In this document: one piece after another, positions 49,992 through 61,321 of the stretch
Numbering within the stretch: position 1 is the stretch's first letter
Layout: the number at the start of each line of letters is the position of its first letter
NCBI GenBank assembly: GCA_013176395.1
Contig: JABMLP010000008.1
Coordinates: 1,178,001-1,242,000, forward strand
From: Venturia oleaginea
Lineage: Eukaryota; Ascomycota; Dothideomycetes; Venturiales; Venturiaceae
Length of the DNA stretch: 64,000 nt
Direction: 5' to 3'
Translations under genes and position numbers: made by a program
Notes under the pieces: model-generated
The model's database searches: none
Told to the model about the DNA's origin: nothing
What the model saw: only the letters and a program-made list of their open reading frames with translations

Positions 49992-52875
49992 ATGAACGGC
50001 GCAACTGAAGACACCGAAATGGTCGATCAAAGCTCCCATTCTACCGAGGCCGTTGTTAACCAGGCATCGGAAATGAATGGCATCTCAGCAGATTCTACTC
50101 AGCAATCTCAAGACATTAGTTCTTCCTCTGGCACTCCAATCGGATTATCGGATTCTAATGGCGACCATCCTCAACACGGCGCTTTAGGCTTGACGAGACC
50201 GTCAAGTTCAACTTCTACCCTCGCTGGAGATTCACCACACGGCAAATTTGTTGGTGTGATGATCCCCAAACGCGCATCTGCGGCCCTGCCCCATGCTTCC
50301 TCGAGAACGGGAGTTGTGTACGATTCTCGAATGCGATTCCACACTGAAAAGGACACGGAGGAAGAGGAGGATATCCACCCCGAAGATCCAAGACGTATTT
50401 ACGAAATCTTCAAGGCACTCCAAGACGCGGATCTCTTCGAGAACGAAGAAGGAGACTCTAGTCCAGAAGAGCGACCCTTCAAATTATGGCGGATTGCGGC
50501 ACGTTTCGCTGAACCCAGCGAAATCACCCTGGTCCATAGTCACAATCACTTTAGATTCATGGAAACTCTGCCACGTGAGTCTTGCTTAGGATCCTAATGT
50601 AGTCACACACTTACTAAAACAGATATGACCGATGACGAACTAAGTACGCTGGGAAAAGAACTTGATTCTTTGTATCTTCATCGGCTCACTTTCTACTGCG
50701 CGAAACTTTCCGCTGGTGGTGCGATTGAAGCTGCCCGCGCAGTTGTCCAAGGCTATGTCAAGAATGCATTTGCCATCATTCGTCCACCGGGCCATCATGC
50801 AGAGCATAATGAGCCTGGTGGGTTCTGCTTCTTTGACAACGTAGCAGTAGCCGCCAAGGTTTGCCAGAAAGACTACGGGGAAACATGTCGCAAGATCATG
50901 ATTCTGGACTGGGATGTACATCACGGTAACGGTGTTCAGCAGGCATTCGAAGACGACCCGAATGTTCTTTACATCTCTTTGCACGTCTATCAAGACGGAA
51001 CCTTCTATCCGTCCAAGAAGTATGGTGACCATCTCCATGTGGGAATTGGAGATGGAGTTGGCAGGAACATCAACATTCCATGGCCAAGCCAAGGCATGAA
51101 AGATGGAGATTATATCTACGCCTTCCAGAAGATCGTGATGCCTTGCGCTATGGAGTTCGATCCAGACCTGGTCATCATCTCTGCCGGCTTTGATGCTGCA
51201 GAAGGCGATCTGTTAGGTGGTTGTCACGTTTCTCCGGGTGCTTATGCACATATGACATCTCAGCTCATGACGCTGGCAGGCGGCAAAGTGGTGGCTTGTC
51301 TTGAGGGAGGCTATAACCTCAAATCGATCGCTCGATCGGCTCTCGCTGTAGTACGGACACTGATGGGTGAGGCACCAGAGCGACTGAAGGACGTCGAAGT
51401 ATCTACAGCAGGTGTTGAAACCGTACGACTCGTAGAGCGAACCCAATCGCAATATTGGAACTGCCTCTTCCCTAAAGGTAAAGTTCAAAGCAGACTGCAG
51501 ATGGGCGGCAAGCGTTTGTCTGATATGCTTCGCTCCTGGCAGTCCAGTGAATGGTTCGACAAGTTCAGGATGGCGGAACTGCCTATTCACCGGGCAAGGA
51601 TTTCTGAATCTTTCAAAAACCAAGTCCTTGCCACGTAAGTCTAAGGCTTCTAGGAATTAGCTTCATTCTCTAACATCTCAGCAGCGAAGATTTCATGGAT
51701 GAGCGGCCATTGATGGTCATATTCCATGACCCGCCTGAAACAATCGGAGAACAAAATGCAATGAATGGCACCTTCGACGCCCACAACATCATCATTGTAA
51801 GTTTTATATCCTCCTTCGACGTTCGTAGAGAACACTGACTTTGCTTAAGACTGATGTTGCCGAGACATATATCGAGGCCGCCATCGAGGCCGGTTTCTCT
51901 GTCATCGACGTCAACGTTCCAAAATACACGACAGAAGAGAATGTAAGGTTTTCCAAAACTTGTCAATTTGGTCAAAGTTAATATCTCCAGGACGATAAAG
52001 GATGGATCGATTCCGACCGGCAAGAGCAGCGAATGGCTGATAACCGTGAACTTGCTACATACCTATGGGATAATCACCTCCAAGTCAACGACGCCAACCA
52101 CATTTTCTTCGTGGGCATTGGTGGAGCTCATGCCGAGATGCTATGGATAATCACACAACAAGGTTCGTGTATCTTCTGTCGCGAGTTTGTTCAGTGCTGA
52201 CTTCAATAACCAGCGGAAGCCAGTGAACGAATAGACTGGATCTTCAACTTTGTCTCCGAAACCTCCATTCACCCTGTAAACCGACCGACCGATGATTACC
52301 CCGATTGGTACTTCAAGCACTCCAGCGTCTACGTTGCAAATGATCACCTTTGCTGGACACAAGATAAGATGCGGCGTATACGGAAGAAGCATGGAAAGCT
52401 CATTCAGTCAGAGTTCATTGACGTTAACGACATGCTCCAAGAGCACAAATCACAAGTTATGGACAAGTGTCTGGAAATCACGGCAGAGTGGCGAAGAAGA
52501 CAGGAGCAAGAGCAAGCAAGGAAGGAAGCTGCAGAGAAGAAAAGAGCTGTGCAAGAGGTCAACAACTCGGCGCAGTCTCAAAACAACGGCTTTGCATATC
52601 AATCGACCAACAACGGTCTAGGTGTCCAGAACTCTGGCTATGGCGGACCTCACTATATGGATGTGGTCGGACGGGCCATGCCATCTGCTATTTCTGGTCC
52701 TGCTGCTGGTGGATTTTCGGGTGGATTGAAGAGTCCTATGAAAGGCTCCTTCAGTGGGCCGCCTTTAGGTCTCTTCAAAACCACATCGCCAGCCCCTGCA
52801 CCACCTCGATTCAATGGCGGAACTCCTGCTGGCAGCCCATCGAAAAAGCCGTCTTCGGGCTCAATTGGCCAATAG
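49992..52875 (+). CDS. hda1: Class II histone deacetylase HDA1
   Basis: Zinc-dependent lysine deacetylase of the HDA1 repressor complex, acting on histones H3 and H2B in the nucleus. Six exons (49992-50574, 50623-51634, 51682-51796, 51850-51942, 51991-52162, 52214-52875) give 878 residues. The acidic, Ser-rich N-terminus (to about 95) precedes the deacetylase domain (about 100-440). Active-site motifs are visible: IIRPPGHHAE (tandem histidines), GFCFFDNVAVAA, ILDWDVHHGNG (zinc-binding Asp and His), YISLH, and IISAGFDAAEGD (second zinc Asp). After residue 530 comes the Arb2-like domain found in HDA1 proteins (VIFHDPPETIGE, HIFFVGIGGAHAEMLWI), then a charged coiled coil (RRRQEQEQARKEAAEKKRA) and a Gly/Pro/Ser-rich tail. 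The start used is the ATG at 49992, not an upstream TTG in the same frame. Confidence 0.96.
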
Positions 52876-53543
52876 TCTAGTTTTGTTCGCCTGCATTGAG
52901 GTGTGTTAAGGGATTGCGAATTAGGTAAAGACATGGTGACCGATCTAGTGGGTAAGCTAAGGAGCGACAAATTTTGTGATTCCCAATGGGCGTGTCAATT
53001 TGCGTGTGCATGAGGGTCTAGGGGGATTGCAGCATTTTCAGTGCGTAGTGCTGGCGAATTACAGCGGGCGTTTTCATGTGGGTCTGCATGCTGCTTTTCC
53101 TTGCATTTAGTATTTAGCATCGAGTACTCTTTTAGAGTATCAGAACCAAAACCTACCTCATTATCCAGGAGTACTTGTAAGAGTTAGTGTGAGGTCGAGG
53201 TATTAGTTAGAGAACAAAATGAGAAGATACCTGCTATCGTGAGTATCTTAGTCGTGACAGCATGGACGCCTCTGATTCACGCCTATCCAGTTAACGTTCT
53301 AAATTAGCCTAGCGAATCAGCGTAAAGTTTCACATTGCTTAAACCCTGGTAATAATCTTTGTAAATTGTACCGCGAGAATTTTACCAATATCTATCTCAG
53401 ATCGAGCACCTTGCTTAGGGTGGTGACTGCGGAAACTCAAACTTTCTTGCTATCTACAGGCCTCCTGTTTGTAGTCAATACCGATCTCGAAACGAGATTG
53501 GCATTTTCTCGACACGTGATATGCACACTCAACCACAGTGAAC
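52876..53543. other. Gap between HDA1 and the mariner-like element
   Basis: Contains HDA1 3' flanking sequence. No gene, repeat or RNA feature is recognised. Confidence 0.5.
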
Positions 53544-54942
53544 CACAGGGTTCCTCAAATCTGACTGCGCAGGGCGCTCGGACCCACCATCCCATCTTTT
53601 GAACTAGAATGTATTATGCTATTTACCATACGTTTGACTTGCAATGGATCTCTGGTTTTTGCTGAATCATCTTACATCTCTCTGGCATCTCTCTGATCCT
53701 TTTCCGTATCATTGTGAGCGTTATCTTGTCCCATCCTGCCTGGATTTCAGCCTTGAAATGAGCCACCGACGACCACCTCCTGCCAGCTAATCTGGACTTA
53801 ATGATGTTCTAACAAGACTCAATGGGATTGAGATCACATGATTGAGGAGGGTGAATAAGTAATAGAAAGTCTGCTTCTCTTTTTATGACTGCAGGGTCAC
53901 TGTTAGGTGACTTGATTCCGTGAGAAGGATCACCATCCTCTTGAAGCCAGTATTTGCGCTGCTGACGCTTCTCCAAGGCCTGAATAGCTTCAATTTGTTG
54001 CGGCAGTATCTTTTTGGCGTAAAAAACCTGTGTCATGCAGTTTCCTTTTGGTGTTTCGTCCTCCTTTGCCTTAAGGTCTTGCCAGACCTTCAGCCGGGCT
54101 TGGTACACTGAATTCAGCTCGTATTTGAGTTGTTTAGGCTGCTTGACTTGCCTACGGACCTTCAATGATAGCTCAGCCGGATCCTTGTAGAATATGAGGT
54201 TTCCTTTCTTGTTGTATGAGATGCCGCCGGCGACGTGAATAGTAACATCCAAAACGCCTTCTAGCTCCTCATGGACACCTCTCTCTTGCCCTGGAAAGCG
54301 TAGCTCATATTCAGGTGCATTGGCGAGTTCTTTTGACTGAAAATGGGCTTCATCTGTGAACCAAATCCAACTCCAGAAGCCTAGTATGGTCTTTTTCTCG
54401 TGTTCTTTACCGTATTCAACCCTCCTTGGCCGATTTGCCTGGGATATCTGCTTCTGATAACGCTTCTTGAATCGCCTAGCCCCTGCATTGTATACGTGAC
54501 GCTGTAATGTCTTTGCGGAAGGCTTGCCGGGGCAGGAATTGGCTTGTTCCTGCCAGCCTTTTTCGTGTATGGGGTCATCTTGGTTCGTAAGGCGGGTAAG
54601 ATCTGAAGCAGATACTTTGGTAGGCCGCCCTATGATGCAACTGCTCTTTCTCTGTGATCTGAATGCTGCATCACCAATAAGTTCTCGTAATTTAAGCCAA
54701 CTACGTGCAGTAGAAGTTGGTATATTGATTTCAGGGAGGTATGCGATTGTACCGACGCCGTCGGCCTCATTCTTGCAATCCCAGGCCTGAAAAAACCGAA
54801 TTCTCTTCGTGGTGTCATATTCTCGCCTTGCAGTCTTTCTTTTGGGTGTTCTAGGCGCCATGGTGGTGGTAAATTGAGCGATAAGTTGAGATGGGATGGT
54901 GGGTCCGAGCGCCCTGCGCAGTCAGATTTGAGGAACCCTGTG
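53544..54942 (-). mobile_element. Tc1/mariner-like DNA transposon with perfect 54-bp inverted repeats
   Basis: The outer 54 bases (53544-53597) are an exact reverse complement of 54889-54942, beginning CACAGGGTTCCTCAAATCTG. The element is about 1.4 kb with a single minus-strand transposase. Target duplication is unclear: AAC abuts both ends, but weaker similarity continues outside, so the real ends may lie slightly further out, where a TA would be expected. The perfect repeats imply recent activity or gene conversion. Confidence 0.92.
53623..54861 (-). pseudogene. Tc1/mariner-like transposase with one nonsense codon near the C-terminus
   Basis: The frame starts at ATG 54861 inside the transposon. 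The N-terminus is basic (MAPRTPKRKTARREYDTTKR) and is followed by a helix-turn-helix region (INIPTSTARSWLKLR). The DDE catalytic core shows WFTDEAHFQSKE, LQEDGDPSHG and HPPQSCDLNPIESC, the usual positions of the three acidic residues. A TAG at 53809-53811 follows NPIESC. The same frame then continues (NIIKSRLAGRRW, EIQAGWDKITL, IRKRIREMPERC) to a TAA at 53623, which is how mariner-like C-termini normally end. In the family a tryptophan usually follows that cysteine, so TGG to TAG is the likely change. The length without the stop would be about 412 residues. Confidence 0.9.
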
Positions 54943-55883
54943 AACCCAGTTTTGGCTGACCTAATCGGATCTAGGTAGTACAGGGCTGTCAACTTTGCGA
55001 CCCTTCCTTTCATCACAACCAGCCTTTATTATCAAATGGTAGCTAAGGACGTCTTCTCATGAGGAACAGTAGCCTGTTCTCGAAGAATTATCTTCTGATC
55101 TTTCTTGTGAACGATGAATATCCACTCTGAAGATGCATGCGCGCGACGTGCGAAATCTGCACCTTTATCTCTATAACAGACTCGATAAGATCAGGACTTC
55201 TTGCCAAGAAGAACTCGATAATGTCTCCTTTCGGACCCCAAAAAGCAGTTCCTCGACTCAAGAGTGAAAGCTGCCGAGCGGAATCCCTTTCGTCGGATTG
55301 CGCAGCATCGTGATCAACTTTTCTTCAACCCTTCGGTTATCAAGTTCTGCTTTGTCTCTTTATTCGTAGTTGCTCTTCGAATTTTCTCGTATTTGTATGG
55401 AGATAAGATAATATATCTAGATACCGAAAAGCCTGCGCAGTCCAGAGTCTGAACAACAAGCCAACCGAAGCCTTTTTTTGTCACCTTCGCCTTGGTTTGC
55501 CTGACATCCAGATTAGCAAATGCTGGACCTCTTCATCCTTGGTGCCAACCGCGGCCTAGCAAATTGTAGCGAAGGCCTGCACAATGGACCAACCAAACGA
55601 TCAACACTCAGCCTTCTACCACTTGGCAAGAACGCTACACCAAAACCGGCGTCCACATGCCCTCATAGAGATCCTGGCAACAGTATTCTTGTGCGTTTTA
55701 TCGAGAAGAGACAGGGAAATTCTAGATCGCGGCTGAGTGCATGCTCGTACTGATGGGTTTTTGGTGGGCTGGGTTTGGGGGAGATGCGTTGGAATGCGAT
55801 GGCTACATGAGCTGGTGCGCCTCCGCTTCTGCTAGGCTTTCTACCTTTTTTACTGTCCGATGCATGTTCTTCGGTTGTTCGAT
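54943..55883. other. Interval between mariner-like element and cupredoxin remnant
   Basis: Only short frames; one near 55587-55725 (MDQPNDQHSAFYHLARTLHQ) is protein-like but unrecognised. No repeat or RNA gene is seen. Confidence 0.35.
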
Positions 55884-57249
55884 ATGGCAAAGATTATATT
55901 GGTATCTGTTGCGCTGCTTGCGCCGGCATAGTCAGTATATGGTCAAACCTCGAGCGCATTCCTCGCGGTTGCGATGACATCCACATTTAACTAACTATCA
56001 GGGACATCTTCGTGTTTCCGGCCTGCTGCAACGTATAACATCTCTGTTGGCATTGACCACAAGTTCTCGCCGGATATTACGCAAGCTCTTGTCGGCGATC
56101 TAATCGAATTTGACTTCATGCCGTTGAATTATTCGGTCGTGCGAGTAGAGTAAGTTTCAGCCTTGCTAGAACAAGATTGCAATTCTGGAAAGAACTTACA
56201 AGAATTGTAGATACAAGTACCCATGCATACCACATGAGAAGACAGGAGCAGGTAAGGTGGGGTTCTTCGGCGGATCCACCCAGTCGATGCGATTCTAGCA
56301 AATCCACCATCATGGTGTGTCCGCATCAACGATTCTGATCCCATCTTTGTCTACTGCTCGGCGCCGGGATCATGTCTAAACTATGGAATGGTGGCCGTGA
56401 TCAATCCTGTCAGTTCTTCGTCACTATTTCACTCTCCATTCTAACATGTAATTCTAGAACGCATCTGTGAGCCTTGCTAAGCAAAAAAAAATGGCTAACG
56501 ACTCGGCGTTTATGCTTCAACCAGGTGAGGACTTTATACCAGAACAATCCCCAACACCAAAGCCAACAAGCATCTCCTCAACATCGTCGTCAAGCAGTAC
56601 CTCCTCAGCAACTTCAGCCGCAGTAACAGCTACACCATCTTCCACCTCACACTAGAGCTGTCTCCCCGCAGGCGCAATCGCAGGAATAGCAATTGGAGGT
56701 GTCCCTAGCGTTATTGGCGGAGGCGGCAACGGAAAATCAGACTCAATGTACCAAGTTTCAGCCATGCCTTCATCAAGGTATTACCCTGTACATCCTCCTG
56801 AGTTTCAGAGGTATTCGCAGGTTTCTGGTGGTGGCGGACACGGTGATGTACCGCCTTATGGTGCTGCTACTGGAGTGCTGAGTCCAAATCAAATTCAGTT
56901 TCCGAAGGTGGTTCTACAGCCTGGGCCTGGATAGCCGGGGTGTAGTAGTCCTACTGGGAGGGGAAGTTTGACCGGGAGTCCGCCGCCCGGGGTTATGGAA
57001 CAACAACAACAACAACAACAGGGGATCCAAGGACAACAGCAATTCCCGCAACAGTATTGTAGTGCGCTGCCTGGGTATGTATGATGACTCTTTTTACTAT
57101 CCTCCTGTTTCTTGGATTGGAATGGTGGCTGGTCTTTATGGCAGAGGTATGGATGAGTCATCGTGGGAATTGGTAGAAAACCCAGTGAGGCAAGGGGGCC
57201 GCATGAGATGTATGCGCCTTCTCCCAAGGACGGGCGTGAGATTTGGTGA
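55884..57249 (+). pseudogene. Ser-rich extracellular cupredoxin-like protein, disrupted
   Basis: The order of parts matches fungal cell-surface cupredoxins with a Ser-rich stalk and membrane anchor. They are: a signal peptide (MAKIILVSVALLAPA); the cupredoxin start YNISVGIDHKFSPDITQALV and GDLIEFDFMPLNYSVV; after an intron at 56148-56209, YKYPCIPHEKTGAG, then HPVDAILANPPSWCVRINDS and FVYCSAPGSCLNYGMV with copper-ligand-type Cys/His positions; a Ser/Thr-rich stalk (PTSISSTSSSSSTSSATS); a Gly-rich anchor region (AGAIAGIAIGG); and a cytosolic tail ending PHEMYAPSPKDGREIW. It is broken by TAG and TAA codons just after the signal peptide (about 55929 and 55989), a frame change near 56275, a stop after the stalk (56653), and further shifts in the tail. 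It ends 110 bases before transposon copy 2. Confidence 0.8.
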
Positions 57250-57358
57250 GCTTACGAAGTCATGATTGTATCTTCACTTTTTGTGGGATGGCTTTCGAGT
57301 TTGAGCGGCATCTTGAGGAATATGGTATGGCATCTCTGCGGAGATAGACCTTCGCTTA

Positions 57359-59164
57359 ACGTATTCCACCACCGAGCCGGCCACTTTTCCTTGGCACAGC
57401 CCTTATCCTCTTTAACACGAACTGTCTCAACAACGCAACGCGATAGCCGTTCAAGAAGAAGGTAGAATTGATCTCGCTCTTCAGGTTTATACCTCTGGCC
57501 AATTTCAAAGCCTACGGCGCGCTGCTACAGCCTTTAACGTTAAACACCAAAGGCTCTCTGATCGGCTCCGCGGAATCACCTCTCCATCTCAAACTCGCCC
57601 AAACTCTCATAAGCTCACTAGGATAGAAGAGCAAACGATTATCCGATATATCCTCGATCTCGATCCGCGAGGATTCGCACCCCGGCTGTGTAGGGTGGCA
57701 GATATGGCGGATAAACTACTGGGTATACGCGGTGGAGAGCCAGTAGGCAAAAACTGGGCTGAGAGATCCGTAATGCGCTCAGATGAGCTCAAAATAGCCT
57801 TCAATCGAGCAAAGGATAGGCAGAGGATACTACAGGAGGATCCAGAAGTAATTGGCGCGTGGTTCAAGCTAGTTGCAGATACTAAAGCCAAGTACGGCGT
57901 CCACGACGAGGATACGCACAACTTTGACGAGACTGGCTTCCAGATGGGCGTTATTGGGTCAATGAAGCTCGTTACAGCCTCTGAGAGACGTACAAGGCCT
58001 GAACTCATTCAGCCGGGCGATCGCGAATGGGTTACGGTCATTCAGAGCATTTGCGCAGCTGGGTATGCGACCCCGCCATTCATTATCTACAAAGGACGCG
58101 TTCATATCTCTGCGTGGTATGAGGAGGCAGATATACCACGGAATTGGAAGCTCTCAGTCTCTGAGAACGGCTGGACAAACAACGCGCTTGGTCTTGGGTG
58201 GTTGAAGCATTTTGACGCGTATACAAAGGCGCGGCAGGTGAGGGGGTATAGGCTACTCATTTTGGACGGCCATGAGAGCCATCTCAACCAGGATTTCAAG
58301 GACTACTGCCTCGAAAACAATATCCTAACCCTCTGTATGCCACCGTCCTCGTCGCATATACTCCAGCCTCTTGACGTGGTCTGCTTCCGCCATTGAAGCG
58401 CAAGTACTCCCAACGCGTCCGGGACTTGGCACGCCAACGCGTGTACCATATCAATAAGGAAGGCTTTCTCCCTGCCTGCGTTTTGCGACGTGTTCACGGA
58501 AGAGAATTGTCGAAAGGCCTTTGATGCAGTAGGGCTAGTCCCTATTAACGCGCAGGTAGTGTTGGATCGCCTTGAAGTACGGCTACGTACCCCGCCAGAA
58601 CCCCGCCTCCTAGAAACGCCGTGGCAGTCAAAGACTCCAAGCAATACTCATGAATTTGGATCCCAATCCAAGCTCGTAAGCGAGTCTTTTACTCGGTCAC
58701 CAGTTACTGCGCAGGCAGGCTTTTCACAGCTTGTTAGAGGCGCTGAATTGATGCTGCACCAGAACGCCCTACTTTTTGCACGAAACCACGAGCTTGAAGA
58801 GCAATTGGCAGTAATGACGAAGCGAAAATCGCGTAAAAGAAAGCGGATCCAGCAAGGTGGTACTACAAAGTATGGGACTGCAGCAGCGCGGGTAGCTGCT
58901 GAGGCGTCTGTTGCGCCTCAGGGATCAAAGAATACTCGTAGTAGTGGTGATCAAGAAACAGCCCGACCAACTCAAAGGCGCTGTGGGAACTGCGGCGCGA
59001 CTGGGCACAATGCGCGAACGTGTAAAAAGGATATCCAGATATCTTCTGAATTAGATAGTATCACGACGGACTTGGAATCTATTGTTGATAGCGATAAAAT
59101 TGAAGAGTCGTAACATGAGTTGGTCGTGCCAAGGAAATGTGACCGGCTCGGTGGTGGAATACGT
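57359..59164 (+). mobile_element. pogo/Fot1-like DNA transposon, copy 2 (divergent ends)
   Basis: The 1806-bp element is flanked by TA (57357-57358 and 59165-59166). Its inverted repeats (57359-57397, 59126-59164; 39 bases, two mismatches) start ACGTATTCCACCACCGAGCC and share only the first eight bases plus a CGGTCA core with those of copy 1. The interior from about 57627 onwards is nearly identical to copy 1. Confidence 0.94.
57422..59113 (+). pseudogene. pogo/Fot1-like transposase with zinc knuckle, start lost and centrally frameshifted
   Basis: Aligning with copy 1 places the original start at 57422, where copy 2 reads CTG followed by SQQRN. The frame is then open through the psq helix-turn-helix and CENP-B-like region, both diverged from copy 1, and through the catalytic motifs HNFDETGFQMG, LLILDGHESH and ILQPLDVVCF. 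It reaches a stop at about 58396. A one-base loss near 58387 and an eight-base loss near 58474 throw the intervening segment out of frame; together they total nine bases, so the original frame resumes at 58490. It then runs through the basic tail and an intact CCHC knuckle (CGNCGATGHNARTC) to 59113. It is inactive as read. Confidence 0.92.
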
Positions 59165-60642
59165 TATCTGTTTTGTATTTGATTAATCTTTAGTCGTGAG
59201 CGCGATGGAGGATGGTGAGTAGATCCGTCGCTTTGAACATCTTCAGCCATACGAGCATTGAGTAAATCGATGGGAACGCCGCATTCTCTCGTTGCCTCCC
59301 GTCCTTCCCTCCGCTCGCAGCGTTCAATATTGACACGCATTCGTACCGGCTATATCTCTATCGGCGGAGACAAGAGTGACAGATGCTGCCCAAGACACCC
59401 TTGCATATAGTGTGCTTTCGAAGTTAATGAGGATAAACTGCAAGTCGACTTGACCTGTGTTCTGAGAGCCAATATGGCCAATTATATGGAAATCTTGCTG
59501 ATCAAACACGTCGTTTAACGTCGCTCACGTCCGAGTCCGCTGAAGTCCGAGTCCGACTCGGATGTCGATTGCGCCTCATAAACTTCCTGTTCAGTATTTA
59601 GTATGAAATCTCCCGATTCAATCAGAATCTCATGAAAATCTCATGACAATCCTATGAGTCTTGATCTATCGCTGTCTCAGCTCTCAGAAAACTATTCGAT
59701 CGCAGATTGCAAATGTCCACGTTATAGTAGATTCAAAAGCACAATAATTCAGCTTATTTGAATTCTCCAAAGCGAAGAGAATGGGTCTGAAAATACTCAA
59801 TTGGCAACCTGGCCACTGCTTTATCCCATATACAGGTATTACCAAGTATCGTGTACTCTCATCACCCCATTACGGAGCAACATCATTAATGCTGCTGCTC
59901 ACAAGAATTTTTTGCAGTTCTCAGCGTTCTGCTTTTTTGTTCCCTGGAAACTTGGAGCTTGAAGATCTTTTCTTTAGATTTCTTAAGAAATTTTTCCACC
60001 CGAGATCAGCCTTCGAATCTCATTCGGATTGTTTCGTGAAAGGGAAATGCCTGTAATTTTTAATTGACGGGCCTGTATCGGGGACCTCTGGAGTGAATGG
60101 AAGTATGTATACTCCTCTGGTATGAATAGAGATTTGTCAACAACCAGGTGTTCTGATCGTCCGCCCGTTTCTATCCGCTTTAAGGGTGGCAGATTCGATG
60201 CCGCCTGCAGAACTAAGGTCTCTCGACGTCGAGACCTCCAAATCTCCCGTCAGATGAGTAGCCGGGGAGTAGGGGTTATGTAGGGCTGCGGGATAAATAA
60301 CGGGTAAAAATAGAAAGTTGGGAAGAAGGCTAAAAAATATGGAGAGTGAATCCCCCCATCTACTTCCTAATAAAGGAAATTATAAAGAGCTATTAATCTC
60401 CAGGCTAATAGATTAGGCCAGATAGGCAGACTCAAGGCATAGTCCGGCGGCGGCCTGTACCCCTCCCGCTGCTCTAAGTCGCCCGACACTCTTCCGCTGC
60501 CGCGGCGGACGATCATAAGGATAGTGAAAAACAAGGGCGGGTTTCTTATTCTCCCTGTTCAAGATGTAGGTGAGGCCGCTTTCTGACCAATGACGTTGGC
60601 GAAGGAGCAGTATTTCACTCGTATATAGTACTATGCATGTAG

Positions 60643-61010
60643 GATCTGCAGCTGCCAAGTTATGGTACTCAGTCCAATAAATGGAGGAAAGGAGTAGGAT
60701 GTTCCGATCTGATCAGCGGAGTGGTCGATCTTGAGGCTGAAAAGACAGGCATGGTGGATGGGCGATGTTTCAATTACTAGATGTTTCACAAGTTGCAGTC
60801 CAGAATTGGGGTGGGCATCAGCAATGGCATAGCCACCTTCACCACACGGTACGAGCAGTGGTTCAAGGGAGGCAGTTTCTGTTCCTCGGCTGCTGGGGGG
60901 ATCCCTCCATCTATCAGTTCGTGGGGGGAGCCGACCCCAATCGCATAGCATACCCGAATAACGTGGGCTCGCACTGTGGTATAGGGAAGATCGGCAGCTG
61001 CCAAGTTATG
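60643..61010. repeat. 22-bp direct repeat pair
   Basis: The string GATCxGCAGCTGCCAAGTTATG occurs at 60643-60664 and 60989-61010 with one mismatch. The contexts beyond the repeat do not match. Confidence 0.8.
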
Positions 61011-61269
61011 ATGAAATTCACATGAAAAGAGGGACTACTCGTATTATTGAGCGGCTCTTAGTCCTTCGCCAGTTATGACTCCCCTTTGGCACTGCCACTG
61101 CATCCATTAACCCCCTCAGGCCTTCACAAGGCTCCACGCATTTCCCTTCTTTTTTTGTTTTGACACCAAAACTGCCCGGCACTGTCAAGTCTCCCGATCC
61201 CACTACAGCCACCTACCTAACACAGCGCTATCAACAACTAGCACCAGACGCCTCATTCTGTACAGCACT

Positions 61270-61321
61270 GATACAGCTGATACTGCCGATACAGCTGGTA
61301 CTGCCGATACAGCTGATACTG
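61270..61321. repeat. 18-bp tandem repeat, almost three units, in the cyclin 5' leader
   Basis: Units GATACAGCTGATACTGCC, a second with one change, and a third lacking the last two bases lie 97 bases before the ATG of the cyclin gene. Each unit carries the palindrome CAGCTG. Confidence 0.9.

Noticed and set aside
57001..57022. CAA microsatellite as an independent regulatory repeat
   Set aside because: It encodes the Gln run of the broken cupredoxin tail and needs no other explanation.
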